A stretch of DNA of 64,000 nucleotides from Lacinutrix himadriensis (GTDB lineage Bacteria > Bacteroidota > Bacteroidia > Flavobacteriales > Flavobacteriaceae): positions 248,001-312,000 of the forward strand of contig NZ_LIQI01000027.1 of NCBI RefSeq assembly GCF_001418105.1, given 5' to 3'. The translations under genes were made by a program, and so were the position numbers. Shown in pieces: positions 17,693 to 26,105 of this stretch. The notes beneath the pieces are model-generated. The model searched no databases and was not told where the DNA came from. It was given only the letters and a program-made list of their open reading frames with translations. Numbering within the stretch: the first letter of the stretch is position 1; the number at the start of each line of letters is the position of its first letter.

Positions 17693-18691
17693 TTATATTT
17701 TCACTATCATTTTTCCTTTGTTTTTACCTTCAAATAAATCGATAAAAGCATTTGGAATATTATCAAAACCTTCGACAATAGTTTCGGTGTATTTTAGTTT
17801 TCCTTCCGCTAACCAACCTGCTAAATGTTGCATGGCTTCTGGGAATTTATCTGCATAATTGGAAACAATAAAACCTTGCATTAATGCGCTATTTTTAACT
17901 AAGAAAGGTTGTACACTTAAACTTGTAGGTAATTCGGTTTCATTATAAACGGAAATGGCACCACAAATTATAATACGTGCAAAACGATTAATATTAAACA
18001 AAACAGCATCTGAAATAGGTCCGCCAACATTATCGAAATAAATATCTACACCATTTGGAGCAAGTTTTTTAAGGTCTGCGTTAATATCTGTACTCGTGTT
18101 ATAATTGATACCTGCATCAAAACCAAACTTGTTTTTTAACATGTCGATTTTTTCATCCGTTCCAGCAATACCTATAACGTGAAGTCCTAATATTTTGGCT
18201 ATTTGTCCAACAACACTTCCAACAGCTCCAGCAGCTCCAGAAACCACAATCGTTTCTCCAGCTACAGGTTTACCAATTTGTGTTAAACCCAAATAAGCTG
18301 TTAATCCTGTCATTCCTAAAACACCTAAAAAAGTACTTAAAGGCGCTTTAGAACCATCCACTTTATTTAAACCTTCGCCATTAGATACTTGCTGTGTGGA
18401 CCAATCTAACATTCCTGAAACATAATCACCTTCTTTAAATTTTTCGTTTTTAGAAGCTACAACCTTCGCAACAACTCCAGACTGTACAGGAGCATTTAAT
18501 TGAAAAGGAGGAACGTAAGATTTGGCATCGCTCATTCTTCCTCTTAAATAAGGATCTACAGATACGTAAGCTGCTTCTAAAAGGATTTCTCCTTCCAAAA
18601 TTGCAAGTTCCGTATCTTCCGTAACAAATTCAAAATTGGAAACTGTAGGTTTCCCTTCTGGTCTATTATTTAATAAAATGGTCTTTCTCAT
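17693..18691 (-). CDS. Zinc-free MDR-family NADP-dependent oxidoreductase (PTGR/CurA-like)
   Basis: A 332-residue medium-chain reductase of the leukotriene B4 dehydrogenase / alkenal reductase group. The start 'LLNNRPEGKPTVSNFEF' and 'SVDPYLRGRMSD' are hallmarks of the group, and the NADPH loop is 'VSGAAGAVGSVVGQIAKILG'. No structural or catalytic zinc cysteines are present. Such enzymes reduce the C=C bond of alpha,beta-unsaturated ketones and aldehydes. In the operon it would act next to YqhD, which reduces the carbonyl. Confidence 0.88.
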   Translation of the reverse strand: MRKTILLNNRPEGKPTVSNFEFVTEDTELAILEGEILLEAAYVSVDPYLRGRMSDAKSYVPPFQLNAPVQSGVVAKVVASKNEKFKEGDYVSGMLDWSTQQVSNGEGLNKVDGSKAPLSTFLGVLGMTGLTAYLGLTQIGKPVAGETIVVSGAAGAVGSVVGQIAKILGLHVIGIAGTDEKIDMLKNKFGFDAGINYNTSTDINADLKKLAPNGVDIYFDNVGGPISDAVLFNINRFARIIICGAISVYNETELPTSLSVQPFLVKNSALMQGFIVSNYADKFPEAMQHLAGWLAEGKLKYTETIVEGFDNIPNAFIDLFEGKNKGKMIVKI

Positions 18692-18702
18692 AACTATTTT
18701 TT

Positions 18703-19335
18703 TTATTCAATTACTGTTACTAATTCTTCCATAGGTTTTCTAACTTTAACAAGATTTACCAACCAATCTGCATCTTCTTTTCTATAGCCAATTGGTAATA
18801 ATACAGCACTACGTAATCCTTTTTCGCGTAGTCCTAAAATTTCATCTACAGCAGCAGGATCAAAACCTTCTAATGGTGTTGTATCTACACCTTCAAAAGC
18901 AGCAGCAGTAATTGCATTTGCAAAAGCGATATATGCTTGTTTAGCAGCATGATTAAAGTTTTCTTCAGCATCTTTTTGCGGATAAGCACTTAATAGCATC
19001 TGACGATAGTTTTCCCATCCTTCATTTTTAAATCCACGAATTTCATTGGTTAAATCGAACATGTGATTAATTCTATCTGCAGTATAGGTATCCCAAGCAG
19101 CAAAAACGAGTAGGTGAGAGCAGTCCGTAATTACAGATTGATTCCAAGCAACTGGTTTGATTTTTTCTTTAATTTCTTGATTCTTAATTACAAAAATCTC
19201 GAAAGGTTGCAATCCACTAGACGTTGGAGAAAGTCTAGCAGCTTCTAAAATGCGTTCTATTTTATCTTCTGCTACTTTTTCGCCGTTCATTGCTTTTGCA
19301 GCATATCTCCAGTTTAATTTATCTAATAATTCCAT
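18703..19335 (-). CDS. Nitroreductase family NAD(P)H-dependent oxidoreductase
   Basis: A 210-residue FMN flavoprotein of the NfsB group. The N-terminus 'LNWRYAAKAMNGEKV' and 'RLSPTSSGLQPFEIFVI' form FMN contacts, and 'FEGVDTTPLEGFDPAAVDEILGL' is the conserved helix-loop near the C-terminus. These homodimers reduce nitroaromatics and quinones by two electrons. Gene spacing is short on both sides (11 and 17 bases), so it is cotranscribed with the detoxification genes. Confidence 0.9.
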   Translation of the reverse strand: MELLDKLNWRYAAKAMNGEKVAEDKIERILEAARLSPTSSGLQPFEIFVIKNQEIKEKIKPVAWNQSVITDCSHLLVFAAWDTYTADRINHMFDLTNEIRGFKNEGWENYRQMLLSAYPQKDAEENFNHAAKQAYIAFANAITAAAFEGVDTTPLEGFDPAAVDEILGLREKGLRSAVLLPIGYRKEDADWLVNLVKVRKPMEELVTVIE

Positions 19336-19352
19336 ATTTTTAATTTTCTTTA

Positions 19353-20018
19353 TTATGTATTCTTTGTTATTCTTTTTATATCGTTTGAAGTAATAATGAC
19401 TTCGGTATAACTTGTACTATTAGCCAAGTTTATCATGGCTTGCGCAATATTTTCTGGTTCTGTAATTTTATATTGCTTTAGTTTTCCTTTAAATAGAGGT
19501 TGAATCACTTTAAAAATAGCCAATCCAATTTTTTCAAGAGTTCTTCTTTCTTCGCGTTCTCCGCCAATTAAAGAAGGTCTAAAAATGAAAGTTTTTTTGA
19601 TGTTTTGTTTTTGAACATCACGTTCCATTTCGCCTTTTGTTTTATTGTAAAATACAGCACTATTTGCATTTGCTCCTAATGCGGAAACCACTAAAAAGGT
19701 TTCTATATTATTTTCTTTAGCAAGTTTTGCTGCTGCAACAGGTATTCCATAATCTATTTGTTTGTAAACCGATTTGTTTGGCGTTTTACTAGCAGTTGTT
19801 CCAATGCAACAGTATATTTCGTCTGCTATAAAATCGGTTTTAAATTGCTCCAGGTTTAATAAATCACCAATAAACTGAGTGACTTTATTTGGTAAACCTT
19901 TTATCTTAGTACGTGAAAATAATAGGATACTTTTATATCTATCGTCTTCTATTAATTTCTGAAGTAAAATACCTCCAGTTAATCCAGTAGCTCCTAATAT
20001 GATTGCTGTTTTTTTCAT
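19353..20018 (-). CDS. Atypical SDR NAD(P)-binding protein (YraR/HTATIP2-like)
   Basis: A 221-residue Rossmann protein starting 'KKTAIILGATGLTGGILLQ', a TGxxGxxG loop. The segments 'YCCIGTT', 'VVSALGANANS' and 'FYNKTKGEMERDV' give the S-N-YxxxK set seen in the TIP30/YraR group, though the enzymatic role of that group is poorly known. It starts one base after the stop of the TetR gene and may be coupled to it. It probably contributes a reductase step in the electrophile response, but no substrate is assigned. Confidence 0.75.
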   Translation of the reverse strand: MKKTAIILGATGLTGGILLQKLIEDDRYKSILLFSRTKIKGLPNKVTQFIGDLLNLEQFKTDFIADEIYCCIGTTASKTPNKSVYKQIDYGIPVAAAKLAKENNIETFLVVSALGANANSAVFYNKTKGEMERDVQKQNIKKTFIFRPSLIGGEREERRTLEKIGLAIFKVIQPLFKGKLKQYKITEPENIAQAMINLANSTSYTEVIITSNDIKRITKNT

Positions 20019-20019
20019 C

Positions 20020-20604
20020 TTATTTACAAACTTTTATACTGCTCCAAGCAGATTGATATGCTTCTTCTAAATGCGTTTTATCTAATTGAAATGCGCCACG
20101 TTTTTGATTAATCATTAAAAAGGATAACGGATTTATAGAATAGGCATATAACAAGTAATTGGATAAGGGTTTAATAATACCTTCCTTTTTACCTCGAGTC
20201 CAAAGGTCGAGTAGTGGTTGTAAGTGTTTAATTCCTTCTTGTCTGCTTACTTCATCAATCATTGGAGTATTATCACATTGCGCTAAAAACATTGCGTTTT
20301 CACATTCCTTTAATTTAAAATCGGCTATTCGTTTCCAGATGTGTTCAAAACCAGCTTCGACAGATAAAGTGGTATCAAAATTTTCAAAGGCGTATTTTGT
20401 GTATTCTGCTTTAACTTCTATATAGGTTTGGTTTACTAAATCCTGTTTGTTTATAAAATATAAATAGATAGTAGCAGGAGATACGTTAGCCATTTTTGCT
20501 ATTTTACTCATTGGTGTAGCATGAAAACCACTATTATTTACAAGCTCAATGGTTGCCTTAACTAATGCGTTACGTTTATCTATACTTTTTTGAAGTTTTG
20601 CCAT
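20020..20604 (-). CDS. TetR/AcrR family repressor of detoxification operon
   Basis: A 194-residue TetR protein, first gene of the minus-strand operon running to 15693. The HTH is 'TPMSKIAKMANVSPATIYLYF' region (residues 30-50). The ligand domain has Cys101 and Cys110 ('LKECENAMFLAQCD') and Cys193, placed where redox-sensing cysteines occur in NemR-like regulators. An operator-like palindrome overlaps the promoter at 20638-20651. The gene content behind it suggests it senses reactive carbonyls, quinones or hypochlorite and derepresses its own operon. The sensing chemistry is inference. Confidence 0.82.
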   Translation of the reverse strand: MAKLQKSIDKRNALVKATIELVNNSGFHATPMSKIAKMANVSPATIYLYFINKQDLVNQTYIEVKAEYTKYAFENFDTTLSVEAGFEHIWKRIADFKLKECENAMFLAQCDNTPMIDEVSRQEGIKHLQPLLDLWTRGKKEGIIKPLSNYLLYAYSINPLSFLMINQKRGAFQLDKTHLEEAYQSAWSSIKVCK

Positions 20605-20622
20605 AATTATCTAATTCTTATA

Positions 20623-20630
20623 CAAAGATA
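20623..20630 (-). promoter_or_regulatory. -7 promoter element of the detoxification operon
   Basis: On the minus strand this reads TATCTTTG, an exact match to the TAnnTTTG consensus, 19 bases before the TetR ATG. Confidence 0.65.
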
Positions 20631-20637
20631 AGTAAAA

Positions 20638-20651
20638 AATGAATGTTCATT
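20638..20651 (-). promoter_or_regulatory. Probable TetR operator overlapping the promoter
   Basis: AATGAA and TTCATT half-sites around a TG core form a perfect 6+6 inverted repeat inside an A/T-flanked block. It lies between the -33 and -7 positions of the TetR operon promoter, the expected place for repression. The half-site resembles those bound by other TetR repressors. Confidence 0.6.
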
Positions 20652-20738
20652 CTTTTTTTAACAAAAATTTATATTTGGGTATTGAAGTAACTAAGAATGG
20701 AGGAGGATAAAGCTGTTAGTTATGAAACAACCTATTGT

Positions 20739-21476
20739 TTAAATGTATTTCTGTTTCACATCTTTAAAATCTAAAACTTTAGTTTCGGAAATAAATTTCA
20801 TTAAAAGGTAAACCGACATGATATTACATATAATAATTAATACCGTAAAAGTCTTTGTGTACATAAAAAATTCATTGATTGGAGATAAACAGATTTGAAA
20901 AATATAAAAAACTCCTGAAGCTAATAAAACAGGTACATTATTGTATAAATCATTCACATAAATCATACCAAATGTAAGTGCGTAAATAAGTAAAAAAAAG
21001 ATACTTAAATAGGTGAAAAAGAACATGTTTCCGGGAATAAAATCTATTATAAGTTCTAGAACAGCATAAATTAAATAACTTACTAATATAAACCCTGTTA
21101 TGACGGAAAAAGACAATAATGATTTTAGTTTAGCTCTAGATAAATATGCTTTAAGGATAAGTGTAGAAGAAAATAAAAATAAAGAGGTAGATATAGCAAT
21201 CCACATAAAATAAGCATCAAAATCATAAAGCGAAAGCACATTAGAAACAAGAACAGCTAGTAAAGCAAAAATAAAAAGGGGTTTCGTTTCTTTTTTAGCA
21301 ACACTTATATACTTTAAAATAATAGTCAAAATAACAATTGGCATCACATAGACTAAATCTTTTTTTTCCATGGTAATACTTACTACTATAGTGGCTAAAA
21401 AAGAAAGAATAAATAAGATATCGTAAACAGTGATTTTTTTAAAAAAATCAAATGTAATTAATTTCCTTTTAGACAT
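20739..21476 (-). CDS. Polytopic membrane protein, possibly YhhN/TMEM86-like
   Basis: A 245-residue protein with about eight hydrophobic segments and short polar loops; no cofactor or catalytic motif stands out. General pattern (eight helices, acidic residue near 'DFDAYFMWIA') recalls the YhhN/TMEM86 lysoplasmalogenase family, but the match by eye is weak. It stands alone between the TetR operon and the patatin gene. I do not assign a function. Confidence 0.6.
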   Translation of the reverse strand: MSKRKLITFDFFKKITVYDILFILSFLATIVVSITMEKKDLVYVMPIVILTIILKYISVAKKETKPLFIFALLAVLVSNVLSLYDFDAYFMWIAISTSLFLFSSTLILKAYLSRAKLKSLLSFSVITGFILVSYLIYAVLELIIDFIPGNMFFFTYLSIFFLLIYALTFGMIYVNDLYNNVPVLLASGVFYIFQICLSPINEFFMYTKTFTVLIIICNIMSVYLLMKFISETKVLDFKDVKQKYI

Positions 21477-21726
21477 TTAAGAGATTGGATTAATATTTAA
21501 AGGTATGAAGATAGAATTAATATACGGCAAAAAAAAAGAGAAAGTTGCATTTAGAATCAATCTATAATAAAAGCGTTTTATTCATAAAATGCAACCTCAT
21601 TTTTAAGAAAAAAGGAGCATAAAACGAATTTCGATTTGCGAATATTAAAATATAATCAGGTACTTCTACTTATAACCATGGGCTAATTAATAACTACCTT
21701 TAAAGACAAACAATTGCTACTATTTT
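21477..21726. other. Intergenic region, nothing recognised
   Basis: About 250 bases between divergent genes (membrane protein and patatin). It must hold two promoters, but no clear TAnnTTTG element, palindrome or repeat is visible. Confidence 0.4.
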
Positions 21727-23424
21727 ATGCCGGAACAAATCAAAATAAAATCTGAATTTATACCCTTTGAAAATATAGGTCTTTGCTTTAGTGGTGGAGG
21801 CTATCGAGCTACATTTTTTGCATTAGGAATATTATCTTATTTAGATCAAGTAAGTTATAAAAATAAATCGTTATTACAATCGGTAAAAGCATTAAGCACC
21901 GTAAGTGGTGGTACGCTAACGGGAGTTGGATTTGCTAAAGCTGTTCAAGATCCCGATTATAATTTCAAAGATTTTTTTAAGAATTTCTATGCCACATTTA
22001 CTCCTGAAAATGATGTGCTTTTAAAAACTGCTATTAGTAAATTAGAAAATGATAGCGTTTGGAAAGCCAATCCTTATAAAAATAGATCGTTAATTAATGC
22101 ATTTGCTTTAACCTATCAAGAAATGCCAATCTTTGAAGGTTCTTTTCAACACTTTAAAGACGATAAAATCAAACAATTAGAACAAGTATGTTTTAATGCT
22201 ACCGATTTTTCTTTCGGATTAACCTATCGTTTTCAAAATAAAGGATATTTTGGGAATAATCCGCTGTACAAAAACAATCAAAAAGAAATAAATGCATTGC
22301 GTAATGAAGTAATGTTGGGTGATGTTATTGCATCTTCTTCTTGCTTTCCGGTAGGGTTTGAACCTTTAGTATTTCCAGACGACTATTTCGATAACCATAA
22401 CAGTCCTGCATACAAAAACTTAAAAGGATTAGATAATTTTATAGATGGTGTTGGTATTATGGATGGCGGCATTGCAGACAACCAAGGAATTGGTAGTATG
22501 ATGCTTATTAACGAAAGAATGGAGAGAACTACAAAAGGCTTAGACCTTATTATTGTGAATGACGTAGGAAGCTATAAAATGAAACCTTGGCAACAAGATA
22601 CGAGCAAGATTGAAAAAAGTTCTACGGTAAAACGTGTCATCAATAAAATACTGCAATACTTTACTATTAAACCGCTGTATTGGATAACATTTATTGTAGG
22701 TCTACTCATTTTGCTTTTAAATAATATGCGCGTTTTTGGGAATCAAGAGTATACCGGTTTGTACATTTTAGGAGGTGCTATTTTTGGTATTGGTTTACTA
22801 TTAACAGCGTTTGGTTTGGTTGCTTCCGTTATTAAATTTTCGGTAACGTCTAGATTAAAAGCTTTATTTAAAAAAAATGTTCCAGAACCATTGTTAGAAG
22901 ATATTGTCACGTTTAAAAAGTTGGATATTAGTTTAATTCAAGTGATGCTTTCCGATAGATTAACATCGGCAATGACGATGATAAATGATGTGTTTTTAAA
23001 ACAAATGAGACGTATTAATTACGATTTGTTTTACTCCAAAAATGAACTAAAAAACAAACGTATTACGGCTACGGTTTACAAATTAAATGGAAAAATTTCA
23101 CCTTATAGTAATAGTTCAGGCTATAATAAGGAGATAAAACCTACGCCAAGTAAAAGCTTAGAGAGTGTTTGTTTAACAGCTTCGGAAACACCTACAACAT
23201 TATGGTGGGACAAAACAGATATAGCTAAAAATAGAATGGAGACTTTAGTGGCTTGCGGACAATTCACAGTCTGCTATGAACTTATGGATTACATTTTGAA
23301 ACTAAAAGCAGATCCGGGTACCATCACCGACTTTACCCAAATCGATAAATTATACGCCGCTTTGCAAACCGATTGGAAAGCATTTAATAAGCAACCTTTA
23401 TGGCTGGTGGAGGAATTGAAATAA
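21727..23424 (+). CDS. Patatin-like phospholipase with internal membrane segments
   Basis: A 565-residue patatin-fold acyl hydrolase. The oxyanion loop 'FSGGGYRATFFALGIL' is at residues 21-36, the nucleophile Ser60 in 'TVSGGT', and the dyad Asp246 in 'MDGGIADNQG'. Patatins hydrolyse phospholipids or other acyl esters. Unlike ordinary bacterial patatins, two long hydrophobic segments (about 315-335 and 349-372) follow the catalytic domain, then ~190 polar residues that include a possible continuation of the hydrolase domain. It is therefore probably membrane-bound. It stands alone; no cyclase or SMODS gene is adjacent, so a CBASS role is not supported. Confidence 0.8.
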   Translation: MPEQIKIKSEFIPFENIGLCFSGGGYRATFFALGILSYLDQVSYKNKSLLQSVKALSTVSGGTLTGVGFAKAVQDPDYNFKDFFKNFYATFTPENDVLLKTAISKLENDSVWKANPYKNRSLINAFALTYQEMPIFEGSFQHFKDDKIKQLEQVCFNATDFSFGLTYRFQNKGYFGNNPLYKNNQKEINALRNEVMLGDVIASSSCFPVGFEPLVFPDDYFDNHNSPAYKNLKGLDNFIDGVGIMDGGIADNQGIGSMMLINERMERTTKGLDLIIVNDVGSYKMKPWQQDTSKIEKSSTVKRVINKILQYFTIKPLYWITFIVGLLILLLNNMRVFGNQEYTGLYILGGAIFGIGLLLTAFGLVASVIKFSVTSRLKALFKKNVPEPLLEDIVTFKKLDISLIQVMLSDRLTSAMTMINDVFLKQMRRINYDLFYSKNELKNKRITATVYKLNGKISPYSNSSGYNKEIKPTPSKSLESVCLTASETPTTLWWDKTDIAKNRMETLVACGQFTVCYELMDYILKLKADPGTITDFTQIDKLYAALQTDWKAFNKQPLWLVEELK

Positions 23425-23487
23425 GCAGTAATAAGAGGATTAATTTAGAAGTAATAATCGAATGGAAATAATATATTATGGTACATA

Positions 23488-24390
23488 TTAATTAGAATAT
23501 AAAATCAAAAACACGCCAATTAGAATACCAAATAACGGAATCAATTTCTTTCGCTTGTTTTTCTCTTTAAACACCAAACCTCCAATAACAACAGCTATTA
23601 TTAATTGGCTACGTTTGATGGCAGATAATAACATTATTAAAGCATCCGGATCCTGAAGCGCTTTAAAGTAAAAATAATCTGCAGCAACCAATAAAACACC
23701 AACAGCAATGATGGTCCAACGAAATGTAAAGGCTTTTCGTTTTTTAGCAAAAGGAAACCAGGTCACCGATAAAATAATTAGTAAAATAAGAACCGTATAC
23801 CAGCAAAACCAGAACTGTAAGGTTTGTGGATTTAAGGCTAAATTCTGAATTAAAAACTTATCATATAAACCACTAGAAGCTCCTAAAAAAGTGGCAGCAA
23901 TAATGGCAAATATCCATTTATTCTTCTTAAAGTTTATACCTTCTTTTTTCCCTATTTTAGAGTATAGTATCACGGAAAATATAATAAGAAAAAATCCAAT
24001 CCATTGTAAAAAATTAGGCGTTTCCTTATAAATTAAGATAGCACCAATAAAGGTGAAAAACGGACCAGCAGAACGTATTGGAGTTACAATAGTAATTGGC
24101 AAATGCTTTAAAGCTTGATAGGCTAAAATCCATGAGGAAGCCATAATCATCGATTTTATAAAAATAAAACCGTGTGTTTTCCAAGGAATACTAGTAATAT
24201 GTAATCCTATTTCTTTGGTGTATTCTGGGAAATAAATGGATCCAATGAATAAGGGAAGTAATAACAAAAATCCGGACCCAATAGTACCTAAAAGCACCGG
24301 AAACACTTCATTTCCTTGTACAGCATGTTTTTTACACAGATTGTGTAAACCTAAAAAAAGTGCCGCCAATAAACCCAAATACATCCACAT
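23488..24390 (-). CDS. EamA/DMT-family transporter
   Basis: A 300-residue inner-membrane protein with about ten transmembrane segments arranged as two EamA repeats, as in the drug/metabolite transporter superfamily. Features are the first helix 'WMYLGLLAALFLGLHNLCKKHA' (in part), 'TPIRSAGPFFTFIGAILIYKE' at the end of repeat 1 and 'IKRSQLIIAVVIGGLVFKEKN' at the end of repeat 2. Substrate unknown; family members export or import amino acids, nucleotides or other metabolites. Confidence 0.8.
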   Translation of the reverse strand: MWMYLGLLAALFLGLHNLCKKHAVQGNEVFPVLLGTIGSGFLLLLPLFIGSIYFPEYTKEIGLHITSIPWKTHGFIFIKSMIMASSWILAYQALKHLPITIVTPIRSAGPFFTFIGAILIYKETPNFLQWIGFFLIIFSVILYSKIGKKEGINFKKNKWIFAIIAATFLGASSGLYDKFLIQNLALNPQTLQFWFCWYTVLILLIILSVTWFPFAKKRKAFTFRWTIIAVGVLLVAADYFYFKALQDPDALIMLLSAIKRSQLIIAVVIGGLVFKEKNKRKKLIPLFGILIGVFLILYSN

Positions 24391-24559
24391 GGCGCGAATA
24401 TAGTTTTTTAAAGGATTTTGGAATTATAATATGTTGTGATTTTCAATTAATTTTAAGGATTCCTATAATTTTATGCTGCAAGATTTAAGAGCATTAGTAA
24501 TCGATAATTCACTATTTATAATTATATTTAATGTACATAAAACTAAAAATCAGCACATT

Positions 24560-25612
24560 ATGAAAACCACAAGTGTTAAAGCGTACGGCACAACTTCTGC
24601 AGAAGCAGATTTAAAATCCTTAGTGATAGATAGAAGGGAAGTAACTCCAGAAGATGTCGAGATGGATATTTTGTACTGTGGTGTATGTCATTCCGATTTA
24701 CATTTTGCTAAAAACGATTGGGGGATATCTCAATACCCATTAGTTCCTGGACATGAAATTGTTGGTAAAGTTGTTAAAACAGGAGCAGGGGTTACTAAAT
24801 ATAAAAAAGGAGATATCGTTGCTGTTGGCTGTTTGGTGGATTCTTGTAGAACGTGTAATAATTGTAAAAACGATGTAGAGCAATATTGCCCGGAATGGGT
24901 TGGTACTTATGGTGGTTATGATAAGCATTTAGATACCAATACACATGGCGGTTATTCAGAAACCATAGTCGTAGACCAATCTTATGTTTTAAGTGTTCCA
25001 GAAAATCTAGATTTAGCTGGTATTGCTCCGGTATTATGCGCTGGAATAACAACTTGGTCGCCATTACGTCATTATAAGGTAGGAAAAGGTAGTAAGGTTG
25101 CTGTTGTAGGTTTAGGTGGTTTAGGTCACATGGCTATAAAATTAGCACACGCACTAGGAGCACATGTAACTTTGTTTTCTAGATCCGAAAATAAAATCCA
25201 AGATGCCAAACGTTTAGGAGCAGATCAGGTTATTATTTCTAAAGATAATGCACAAATGGAAAGTGTGGCAGGACATTTTGACCTAATAATAGATACGGTT
25301 CCTTATGCACACGATCTAAATCTGTATATAAATACATTAAATACCAATGGTACTTTAGTTGTTATTGGTTATTTAGGTCCGTTAGACCCAACATTAGTAA
25401 CGGTTCCATTAATCATGGGGAGAAAAGCGATAGCAGGTTCCCTAATTGGAGGTATTAAAGAAACCCAAGAACTATTAGATTTTTGTGGTAAACACAATAT
25501 TACTTCAGATATAGAATTAATAAACATACAAGATATTAATACCGCATACCAACGCATGTTAAAAAGCGATGTAAAATACAGGTTTGTTATAGATATGAAG
25601 TCGTTAAAATAG
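24560..25612 (+). CDS. Zinc-dependent alcohol dehydrogenase, YahK/CAD-like
   Basis: A 350-residue medium-chain alcohol dehydrogenase. The ATG at 24560 is used because residues before it do not belong to the fold. Catalytic zinc ligands are in 'CGVCHSDLHF' and 'GHEIVG'; structural zinc is bound by the cysteine cluster 'CRTCNNCKNDVEQYC'. The coenzyme loop is 'VVGLGGLGHMAIKLAHALGA'. Such cinnamyl-alcohol-dehydrogenase-like enzymes mainly reduce aldehydes with NADPH. It is monocistronic. Confidence 0.9.
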   Translation: MKTTSVKAYGTTSAEADLKSLVIDRREVTPEDVEMDILYCGVCHSDLHFAKNDWGISQYPLVPGHEIVGKVVKTGAGVTKYKKGDIVAVGCLVDSCRTCNNCKNDVEQYCPEWVGTYGGYDKHLDTNTHGGYSETIVVDQSYVLSVPENLDLAGIAPVLCAGITTWSPLRHYKVGKGSKVAVVGLGGLGHMAIKLAHALGAHVTLFSRSENKIQDAKRLGADQVIISKDNAQMESVAGHFDLIIDTVPYAHDLNLYINTLNTNGTLVVIGYLGPLDPTLVTVPLIMGRKAIAGSLIGGIKETQELLDFCGKHNITSDIELINIQDINTAYQRMLKSDVKYRFVIDMKSLK

Positions 25613-25750
25613 CAATAGCCTACTGTTTATGCAATAAAACACTGTATAACAAGTCGTTAAAAGAACAAAAGGAAGGATGCTAAGTAAAATTATTTTTCAA
25701 TAAATTGAAAATTAGTTAATTAATTAGTTGCTTCTTACAATTATTGGCAC

Positions 25751-25758
25751 CATCTTTG
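25751..25758 (+). promoter_or_regulatory. -7 promoter element of first csp gene (CATCTTTG)
   Basis: CATCTTTG lies within TGGCACCATCTTTGC, a 15-base string that is also present before the second csp gene (27656-27671). A TTG at 25728-25730 is in a suitable -33 place. Confidence 0.55.
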
Positions 25759-25794
25759 CCTAGTATTAAAATAATAATAATAAATTACATTACA

Positions 25795-25986
25795 ATGAAC
25801 AAAGGAACAGTAAAATTTTTCAACGACACTAAAGGTTTTGGATTCATCACTGAAGAAGGAGTTGATAAAGACCACTTCGTACACATTTCTGGATTAATCG
25901 ACGAGATTAGAGAAGGTGACCAAGTAGAGTTTGACTTACAAGAAGGAAACAAAGGATTAAATGCAGTTAACGTAAAAGTTATCTAA
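25795..25986 (+). CDS. Cold-shock protein (CspA family), copy 1
   Basis: A 63-residue single cold-shock domain. RNP1 'KGFGFIT' and RNP2 'HFVHIS' are intact, so it should bind single-stranded RNA/DNA as an RNA chaperone. The ATG at 25795 is chosen; the longer frame would add 17 residues translated from the promoter. The product differs from copy 2 (27714) only at residues 2 and 3. A hairpin terminator follows directly. The long leader (about 35-40 bases, with repeated ATA) may matter for control. Confidence 0.95.
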   Translation: MNKGTVKFFNDTKGFGFITEEGVDKDHFVHISGLIDEIREGDQVEFDLQEGNKGLNAVNVKVI

Positions 25987-26009
25987 GACATATATACTTA
26001 AAGTTTTAC

Positions 26010-26043
26010 AAAGGCCTATCCATTTATTTGGATAGGCTTTTTT
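26010..26043 (+). terminator. Terminator after csp copy 1
   Basis: Arms GGCCTATCCA and TGGATAGGC pair around TTTATT, followed by T6. It is paralogous to the terminator after csp copy 2, with paired compensatory changes. Confidence 0.85.
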
Positions 26044-26076
26044 AGTTTACATAGTTTAGGTTTCCAAAAGTGTCAT

Positions 26077-26084
26077 TATCTTTG
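26077..26084 (+). promoter_or_regulatory. -7 promoter element TATCTTTG
   Basis: Exact TAnnTTTG element 21 bases before the ATG at 26106; indicates that the SDR-like gene has its own promoter separate from csp copy 1. Confidence 0.6.
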
Positions 26085-26105
26085 ACGAAAAATTAAGGAA
26101 TTGGT

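Noticed and set aside
21727-23424. Patatin as part of a CBASS defence system
   Set aside because: No CD-NTase, ubiquitin-like or effector-associated gene is adjacent; neighbours are a membrane protein and a transporter.
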